A stretch of DNA of 48,259 nucleotides, taken from Clostridiales bacterium. GTDB lineage: Bacteria; Bacillota; Clostridia; Oscillospirales; Oscillospiraceae. Position 1 is the first letter of the stretch, and every line of letters begins with the position of its first letter. The position numbers and the translations under genes are program-made. Under the pieces are notes generated by a model. The model made no database searches. It was not told where the DNA came from and saw nothing but the letters and a program-made list of their open reading frames with translations. Below are positions 43,452 through 48,259 of the stretch, in pieces. The stretch lies in contig JAQXKZ010000005.1 in the NCBI GenBank assembly GCA_029010715.1, forward strand, positions 1-48,259, given 5' to 3'.

Positions 43452-44237
43452 ATGAAAATACTCGTATTCGTCAAACAGGTTCCAGATACGACAGACGTCA
43501 AGCTGGACCCCAAGACCGGCAACCTGAAAAGAGAAGGCGTTGTGAGCATGCTGAACCCTCTGGACGCCAACGGCGTTGAGGCAGCGCTCCAGCTCAAGGA
43601 GAAATACGGCGCTACTGTCGTCGCCGTCTCCATGGGGCCTCCCCAGGCTGAAGATGTGCTTAAAAAGGCGCTGGCCATGGGCTGTGACGAAGCCGTTCTG
43701 CTCAGCGACAGAGCCTTTGGCGGCGCTGACACTCTGGCTACCGGCTATGTCCTGTCCAAAGCCGCCGAGAAGATCGGCGACTATGACCTGCTGATTTTCG
43801 GCCGCCACGCTTCCGACGGCGAGACAGCCCAGACCGGTCCCGTAACGGCTGCTTTCCTTGGTGTTCCTCAGATTACCCTGGCCACCTCTCTGGATATTCA
43901 GGACGGCTGGGCAGTTTGCACCCGCGATACCGAGGACAGCACGGAGACCGTGCGGGCTAAGCTCCCTGCTCTGGTCACCGTATGCGCTGAGATCAACACT
44001 CCGCGCTATGCCAGCGGCGCCGGCATCATCAAGGCTCTGAGAAAGCCTCGCACCACATGGAACCACGAGGATCTGGGTGCCGACCCTGCAAAGTGCGGTA
44101 TACCGGGTTCACCCTCTGTTACCAAGCGCCTCTTTGAGCCGAAGCGTGAAAAGATCGACACGGTTATCTTCTCCGGAGAAAAGGAAGAGATCGCGAAGCA
44201 GTTTGTGGATATGCTGGAAGCCCAGCATCTGATCTGA
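43452..44237 (+). CDS. etfB: Electron transfer flavoprotein, beta subunit
   Basis: A 261-residue EtfB. It begins MKILVFVKQVPDTTDVKLDP and has the conserved LNPLDANGVEAALQL, VVAVSMGPPQAEDVLKKALAMG, GADTLATGYVLSKAA and FGRHASDGETAQTGPVTAAFLG segments. The last two line the nucleotide and FAD-binding cleft. In fermenting Clostridia this type of EtfB can bifurcate electrons from NADH to ferredoxin and enoyl-CoA; a pure electron carrier role cannot be excluded. The start is 44 bases after the acyl-CoA dehydrogenase stop, with AAGGA upstream. etfA follows after 14 bases. Confidence 0.95.
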   Translation: MKILVFVKQVPDTTDVKLDPKTGNLKREGVVSMLNPLDANGVEAALQLKEKYGATVVAVSMGPPQAEDVLKKALAMGCDEAVLLSDRAFGGADTLATGYVLSKAAEKIGDYDLLIFGRHASDGETAQTGPVTAAFLGVPQITLATSLDIQDGWAVCTRDTEDSTETVRAKLPALVTVCAEINTPRYASGAGIIKALRKPRTTWNHEDLGADPAKCGIPGSPSVTKRLFEPKREKIDTVIFSGEKEEIAKQFVDMLEAQHLI

Positions 44238-44251
44238 GAGGAGGAGCATCC

Positions 44252-45253
44252 ATGACTAAAAATGAAGCAAACGGCATCTGGGTGTTCGCCGAACAGAAAA
44301 ACGGTGTGCTGGATAAAACACCCCTTGAGCTTATCAGCAAGGCTGTTGAGCTGAAGCAGACCACCGGCGAGGAAGTTACCGCGGTGCTCGTGGGTCAGGG
44401 CGTTGCCGCTCTTGCGGATACCCTTATTGCCTACGGTGCCGACAAGGTCATCGTTGCCGAGCATGAAAACCTGAAAAGCTACAGCGGAAGACCCTATCAG
44501 AAGGTCGTAGCTGAGATAGCTGCAAAGTATAAGCCTTCCATATTCATATTCCCGGCCACCGCGCAGGGCAGAGATCTTGCTCCCCGTGTGATGTGCTCTC
44601 TTGGTACCGGCCTTACGGCAGACGCCGTGGATCTGGGCTTTGACGATGAAGGCGCCTTCGTACAGACCACACCCGCCTTCGGCGGCAGTCTGCTGGCACA
44701 TATCGCCATTCCCGAGCTGCGTCCCCAGATGGCTACGGTCCGCGCACATGTGTTTGATGCGCTGGAGCCGGACTTCTCCCGCAAGGGCGAAGTCGTTGCG
44801 GAAACCGTGGAAGTTGAGGCCGACCGCGATTATGAGGTCCTGAGCACACAGGAGAAGGTCAAAAACGGCGTCGCCATTCATGAGGCGGAAGTCCTGGTCG
44901 CAGGCGGCCGCGGCATAAAGAAGGAAGAGGATCTGGATCAGCTCCGTGAGCTGGCCGGTCTCATCGGCGGAGAGCTGGCCTGCTCCAGACCTCTGGTTGA
45001 CGACGGCTGGCTGGACCATTCCCTGCAGATCGGCCAGAGCGGCACTACGGTCAAGCCCAAGTTCATCCTGAATGTAGGCATTTCCGGTTCGGTCCAGTAT
45101 ATGGTCGGCATGGAGAAGTCCCAGACTGTCGCTACCATCAATACTTACGGCGGTGCCGAGCTTTTCGACATCTCCCAGTATGGTATTGTGGCGGACTATG
45201 CAGGCGTCGTTCCCGCTATCATTGAAGAGATCAAAGCCAGAAAAAAATCCTGA
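44252..45253 (+). CDS. etfA: Electron transfer flavoprotein, alpha subunit
   Basis: A 333-residue EtfA. The N-terminal half has IWVFAEQKNGVLDKTPLELISKA and PATAQGRDLAPRVMCSLGTGLTADAVDL. The C-terminal FAD domain has LVAGGRGI, LIGGELACSRPLVDDGW, QIGQSG and LNVGISGSVQYMVGMEKS. It differs from common EtfA at the FAD region: the usual TGK after GQ is SGT, and INKDP is replaced by INTYGG, with ELFDISQYGIVADYAGVVP after it. So FAD binding may be altered, although the fold is intact. No N-terminal ferredoxin domain. GAGGAGG precedes the ATG. It pairs with the etfB just upstream. Confidence 0.94.
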   Translation: MTKNEANGIWVFAEQKNGVLDKTPLELISKAVELKQTTGEEVTAVLVGQGVAALADTLIAYGADKVIVAEHENLKSYSGRPYQKVVAEIAAKYKPSIFIFPATAQGRDLAPRVMCSLGTGLTADAVDLGFDDEGAFVQTTPAFGGSLLAHIAIPELRPQMATVRAHVFDALEPDFSRKGEVVAETVEVEADRDYEVLSTQEKVKNGVAIHEAEVLVAGGRGIKKEEDLDQLRELAGLIGGELACSRPLVDDGWLDHSLQIGQSGTTVKPKFILNVGISGSVQYMVGMEKSQTVATINTYGGAELFDISQYGIVADYAGVVPAIIEEIKARKKS

Positions 45254-45267
45254 AAGAGGTGTGACAC

Positions 45268-46818
45268 TTGTTTAAGAAAGTCAGCATAGACGAGGCGGTA
45301 TCCCTCATAAAGGACGGCTCCACCGTCGGTATATCCGGCTTCATGGGCTCCGCGTGCCCCGAGTACGTGCTCAAGAACATGGAGGAGAGCTTCCTCAGGA
45401 GCGGACATCCCTGCGATCTTACTCTTACACATTCACCGGGCGTCGGCGACGGCAAGGACAGAGGCATGAACCACATGGCCCACAAGGGCCTGCTCAAGCG
45501 CGTCATAGCCAGCCACTATAATCTGGCTCCGAAGCTTCAGAGCATGGTCGACGCGGGCGAGATAGAAGCTTATCTGCTGCCCCAGGGCACGATCTGCCAG
45601 CTGTACCGCGAGATCGGCGCCGGCCGTCCCGGCGTCATCACCAAGACCGGCCTCGGTACCTTTGTCGATCCCCGTCTGGAAGGCGGCAAGTGCAATGCGC
45701 TGGCCACCAGGGATCTGGTAGAGGTGATCGAGCTGGGCGGAGAGGAGTACCTGTGGTACAAGTCCTTCCCCATCAACGTAGCTGTCATCCGCGGTACCTC
45801 CATTGACGAGCACGGCAACATCTCCGTCGAGAAGGAGACCACCATTGTTGACCAGCAGGCTCTGGCTGTTGCTGCAAAGCACTGCGGCGGCATCGTTATT
45901 GCTCAGGTAGAGCGCGTAGTCGCAAGCGGTTCCATCAATCCCCGTGATGTGATCGTCCCCGGTATCCTTGTGGACTATGCCGTTGTCTCTCCCGCCGAGT
46001 GCCATTACCAGAACTTCGGCAATCAGCCCTATGATGCTGCTCTTGCCCATGAGTTCCGTGTGCCTGTTGACAGTCTGCCCATACTCCCGATGTCCGACAG
46101 AAAGATCATCGCGCGCAGAGCGGCCATGGAGCTGCCCAGAAACGCGGTTATCAACCTCGGCATCGGTATGCCTGAAGGCGTCTCCAGTGTGGCTGTCGAG
46201 GAAGGCTTTGCCGACCAGCTGACCATGACGGTCGAGGCTGGACAGATCGGCGGCGTGCCCGCTGCGGGTGCGGCTTTCGGCGGCGCGTATAATCCCGAGT
46301 TCGTAAATGATATGATCCGCCACTTCGACTTCTACGACGGCGGCGGACTGGACGTCTGCTTCCTCGGCGCGGCCGAGGTCGACAAGATGGGCAACTGCAA
46401 CGTCAGCAAGTTTACGAGGACCGTTGGCCCCGGCGGCTTTATCAATATTGCCTCCAACACGCCCAAGTGCGTATTCTGCGGCACTCTGACCGCGGGCGGC
46501 CTCAAGACCGAGGTCAGGGACGGCAAGCTTGTCATCCTCCAGGAGGGCAAGAGCAAGAAGTACATGAAGCAGGTCAAGCAGGTTACCTTCAGCGGCGCAA
46601 ACGCCGTGAAGTCCGGCCAGACTGTTCTTTTCGTCACTGAGAGAGCCGTGTTTACGCTCGACAAGGATGGCATCATCCTTACCGAGATTGCCCCCGGCGT
46701 CGATCTGCAGACGCAGGTTCTCGACATGATTGACTTCGATGTCAGAGTGTCTCCGGACCTCAAGCTCATGGATGCCCGCATATTCGCTGAAGGCCCCATG
46801 GGACTGGAACTCAAGTAA
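45268..46818 (+). CDS. Class I CoA-transferase (acetate/propionate type, fused subunits)
   Basis: A 516-residue enzyme with alpha and beta CoA-transferase halves fused, as in propionate CoA-transferase and YdiF. The first half contains VGISGFMGSACPEYVLKN and the second contains INLGIGMPEGVSSVAVEEG, then TMTVEAGQIGGVPAAG, whose Glu is the likely CoA-thioester-forming residue. It moves CoA between short-chain acids (for example acetyl-CoA or butyryl-CoA to a hydroxy acid). The start is a TTG at 45268 with AGAGGTG upstream; no nearby ATG fits. It follows etfA by 14 bases and precedes a MaoC hydratase. The acid used cannot be told from the sequence. Confidence 0.9.
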   Translation: MFKKVSIDEAVSLIKDGSTVGISGFMGSACPEYVLKNMEESFLRSGHPCDLTLTHSPGVGDGKDRGMNHMAHKGLLKRVIASHYNLAPKLQSMVDAGEIEAYLLPQGTICQLYREIGAGRPGVITKTGLGTFVDPRLEGGKCNALATRDLVEVIELGGEEYLWYKSFPINVAVIRGTSIDEHGNISVEKETTIVDQQALAVAAKHCGGIVIAQVERVVASGSINPRDVIVPGILVDYAVVSPAECHYQNFGNQPYDAALAHEFRVPVDSLPILPMSDRKIIARRAAMELPRNAVINLGIGMPEGVSSVAVEEGFADQLTMTVEAGQIGGVPAAGAAFGGAYNPEFVNDMIRHFDFYDGGGLDVCFLGAAEVDKMGNCNVSKFTRTVGPGGFINIASNTPKCVFCGTLTAGGLKTEVRDGKLVILQEGKSKKYMKQVKQVTFSGANAVKSGQTVLFVTERAVFTLDKDGIILTEIAPGVDLQTQVLDMIDFDVRVSPDLKLMDARIFAEGPMGLELK

Positions 46819-46856
46819 AATTACTGACTATAAATTTTTAACAGGAGGATTTTACA

Positions 46857-47300
46857 ATGTCTAACGAATGCAAAAAGTTTACCGGCGCCGAGCTCAAGAT
46901 CGGCATGACCGCTGAGCGCAGCAAGACCATAACCAAGAAGGACATAGAGTACTTCGGTGAAGTCTCCACCGATACCAACCCCATGCACTTTGACGAGGAC
47001 TACGCATCCAAGACTCAGTTCGGCCGCTGCATTGCCCATGGCGTCATCTCTCTGAGCCTCTGCGGTTCCGTTCTCGGCATGGAGCTCCCCGGCCTCGGCA
47101 CCGTCCACATGGGTCAGGAAGTTACCTTCAAAAAGCCCGTATACCCCGGCGATACCATTACCGCACACTGCGAGATCATCGACATCCAGTACAAAGAGAA
47201 GAAAGACTTCTACATAGTCAAGGTTAAGCAGTGGGTCACCAACCAGAACGGTGATGTTGTCACCGAAGGTATTGCTACCTGCATGCCTCCAAAGGCCTGA
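46857..47300 (+). CDS. MaoC-family (R)-specific enoyl-CoA hydratase
   Basis: A 147-residue hot-dog-fold protein. The hydratase-2 motif is present: YFGEVSTDTNPMHFDEDYA gives the catalytic Asp and His, followed by GRCIAHGVISLSL. The family reversibly hydrates trans-2-enoyl-CoA to (R)-3-hydroxyacyl-CoA, as in PhaJ. Here it could dehydrate a (R)-3-hydroxyacyl-CoA made by the CoA transferase so that the acyl-CoA dehydrogenase with Etf can reduce it. AGGAGG precedes the ATG. A terminator closes the set. The chain length is unknown. Confidence 0.9.
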   Translation: MSNECKKFTGAELKIGMTAERSKTITKKDIEYFGEVSTDTNPMHFDEDYASKTQFGRCIAHGVISLSLCGSVLGMELPGLGTVHMGQEVTFKKPVYPGDTITAHCEIIDIQYKEKKDFYIVKVKQWVTNQNGDVVTEGIATCMPPKA

Positions 47301-47367
47301 TAAGTCCATACTTGAACACAACCTCCGAGCTCTTCTGATGGTCATGGAGCTTTGAACTGTGTTCTCT

Positions 47368-47404
47368 GGCCCCCGGAATGTTAAACATTCCGGGGGCCGT
47401 TTCA
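47368..47404 (+). terminator. Terminator of the catabolic gene set
   Basis: A perfect 13-bp stem (47368-47380 with 47386-47398) with a TTAAA loop, followed by GTTTC and a later T-run. Confidence 0.85.
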
Positions 47405-47681
47405 TGTTTTTGAATAATATCTCAGGACTTCTGGCGGACTGCGCAATGAGCGCTGAGTCGCGCCTGACCGGGAAATGTCAGCGAAGCGTGCCCCGGACCG
47501 CGCCTGTTGATATGTGCCTTCCCTCAGCGATGCTCCTGCAGAGCAGGAATAATGAAGATCCACCCTGAAACGTACAGACCCTTACGTTCTGCCGTCTGAA
47601 ATCAGAAAGAACTGCGATTTGCTTCCTGATTTCTTTATATAATGTGTAAGACGATACATTATATCCGCGTGAGGTGGTGCT
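47405..47681 (+). other. Upstream region of the recombinase with two inverted repeats
   Basis: No supported gene. GAAATCAG (47598-47605) and CTGATTTC (47626-47633) form an inverted repeat. ATATAATGT (47637-47645) and ACATTATAT (47656-47664) form a second, perfect dyad whose left arm includes a TATAAT that could be a -10 box. A weak -35 (TTTGCT, about 47619) lies 16 bases upstream of it. This resembles an operator-promoter for the recombinase. Confidence 0.5.
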
Positions 47682-48259
47682 GTGAAAACCGAGGAAAGGC
47701 CGCAGGCAGGACAATTTGTGATCTATTCCCGCAAGTCGAAGTTTACCGGCAAGGGCGAAAGCATCGAAAATCAGATCGAGCTGTGCCGCCGGTACATTGC
47801 CGTCCATTTTAGTCAGGAGGAGGCGGACTCGGCGCTGGTATATGAGGACGAGGGCTTTTCCGGCGGCAATCTGGAGCGACCTCAGTTCAGGAAGATGATG
47901 AAGGACTCCCGGAAAACAAAGTTTGCCGCCATTGTGGTGTACCGGCTGGACCGTATCAGCCGCAACATAGGCGACTTTGCCAAGCTCATCGAAGACCTGG
48001 GCGACCGGCACATTGACTTCATCTCCATCCGGGAGCAGTTCGACACCTCCTCCCCCATGGGACGAGCCATGATGTATATTGCCTCGGTGTTCTCCCAGCT
48101 TGAAAGGGAGACAATTGCCGAGCGTATCCGGGATAATATGCACGAGCTGTCCAAAACCGGACGCTGGCTGGGCGGCACCACGCCCACCGGCTATGAATCG
48201 GAAAGCGTCTCCAACGTGACCGTGGACGGTAAGGTGCGCAAGGCCTGCAAGCTGAAGAT
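47682..48259 (+). CDS. Large serine recombinase, N-terminal part (3' end outside window)
   Basis: A 192-residue fragment of a site-specific recombinase. The resolvase/invertase catalytic domain is clear: FVIYSRKSKFTGKGESIENQIELC, with the nucleophilic Ser in the YSRKS context, then DEGFSGGNLERPQF and VVYRLDRISRN. The long helix is SQLERETIAERIRDNM, and the start of the second, recombinase domain is GRWLGGTTPTGYE. The frame is open to the right edge. It begins at a GTG with GAGGTGG upstream. Members of this class excise or integrate phages, conjugative elements and skin elements such as that removed by SpoIVCA. Whether it acts on the interrupted sigK is unknown. Confidence 0.93.
   Translation, partial: MKTEERPQAGQFVIYSRKSKFTGKGESIENQIELCRRYIAVHFSQEEADSALVYEDEGFSGGNLERPQFRKMMKDSRKTKFAAIVVYRLDRISRNIGDFAKLIEDLGDRHIDFISIREQFDTSSPMGRAMMYIASVFSQLERETIAERIRDNMHELSKTGRWLGGTTPTGYESESVSNVTVDGKVRKACKLK

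Overview
This window looks like chromosome from a spore-forming, GC-rich clostridial anaerobe, most likely in the Oscillospirales (Intestinimonas/Flavonifractor/Dysosmobacter-like). The evidence is a complete spoIIA operon (spoIIAA-spoIIAB-sigF), the 5' part of sigK, a CIRCE-controlled groESL operon, ferredoxin-type flavoenzymes, EtfAB with an acyl-CoA dehydrogenase, and a large serine recombinase. The taxon is inferred from gene content and style, not from a database search.

Layout. Positions 1-4.2 kb hold the 3' part of valS, a GNAT acetyltransferase and the sigma-F operon. A minus-strand GH25 lysozyme follows. A plus-strand run (5.4-11.3 kb) encodes PcrA helicase, an EamA exporter, two-subunit class I fumarate hydratase and malic enzyme (fumarate to malate to pyruvate). 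Next come an AT-rich intergenic region with an exactly phased 14-bp repeat array, a DUF4317 protein and an ECF sigma/anti-sigma pair. A minus-strand pair (15.1-18.2 kb) encodes a large Fe-S/FAD oxidoreductase and HypA. From 18.6 to 25 kb are a CYTH protein, an RsiV-like lipoprotein, the rplU-rpmA-obgE-vanZ block, a rhodanese-TtcA fusion and a DUF1810 protein. A minus-strand block (25.3-29.6 kb) carries groEL, groES, a lipid kinase and an RlmL-type methyltransferase. From 29.8 to 33.2 kb are a lipoprotein-ECF sigma-anti-sigma operon, with an ECF-like promoter in front of it, and a lysozyme-like lipoprotein. From 33.5 to 37.0 kb are hom, an aspartokinase gene and asd, followed by a second, shorter copy of the 14-bp phased array.

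The right part (37.2 kb to the end) is the most unusual. A sigK reading frame begins normally and stops at the residue stretch (CIEN) where skin elements interrupt sigK in other spore formers. No 3' half of sigK is present in the window. After it come a yjdF riboswitch with YjdF, a LysR regulator, and a co-oriented set of GntP permease, acyl-CoA dehydrogenase, EtfB, EtfA, class I CoA-transferase and MaoC hydratase. A large serine recombinase then runs off the right edge. The set could import a short-chain 3-hydroxy or enoic acid (for example 3-hydroxybutyrate or crotonate), activate it by CoA transfer, dehydrate it and reduce it to the saturated acyl-CoA. Two palindromes between the LysR gene and the permease are good operator candidates. 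If the recombinase and the broken sigK belong to one element, this would be a sigK-interrupting element carrying a catabolic operon. That link is inference and needs sequence beyond the window.

The two strongest unexplained signals are the 16-unit, exactly 14-bp-phased TAYG array at 11463-11686 with its relative at 36949-37018, and the interrupted sigK with its downstream metabolic cargo and recombinase.
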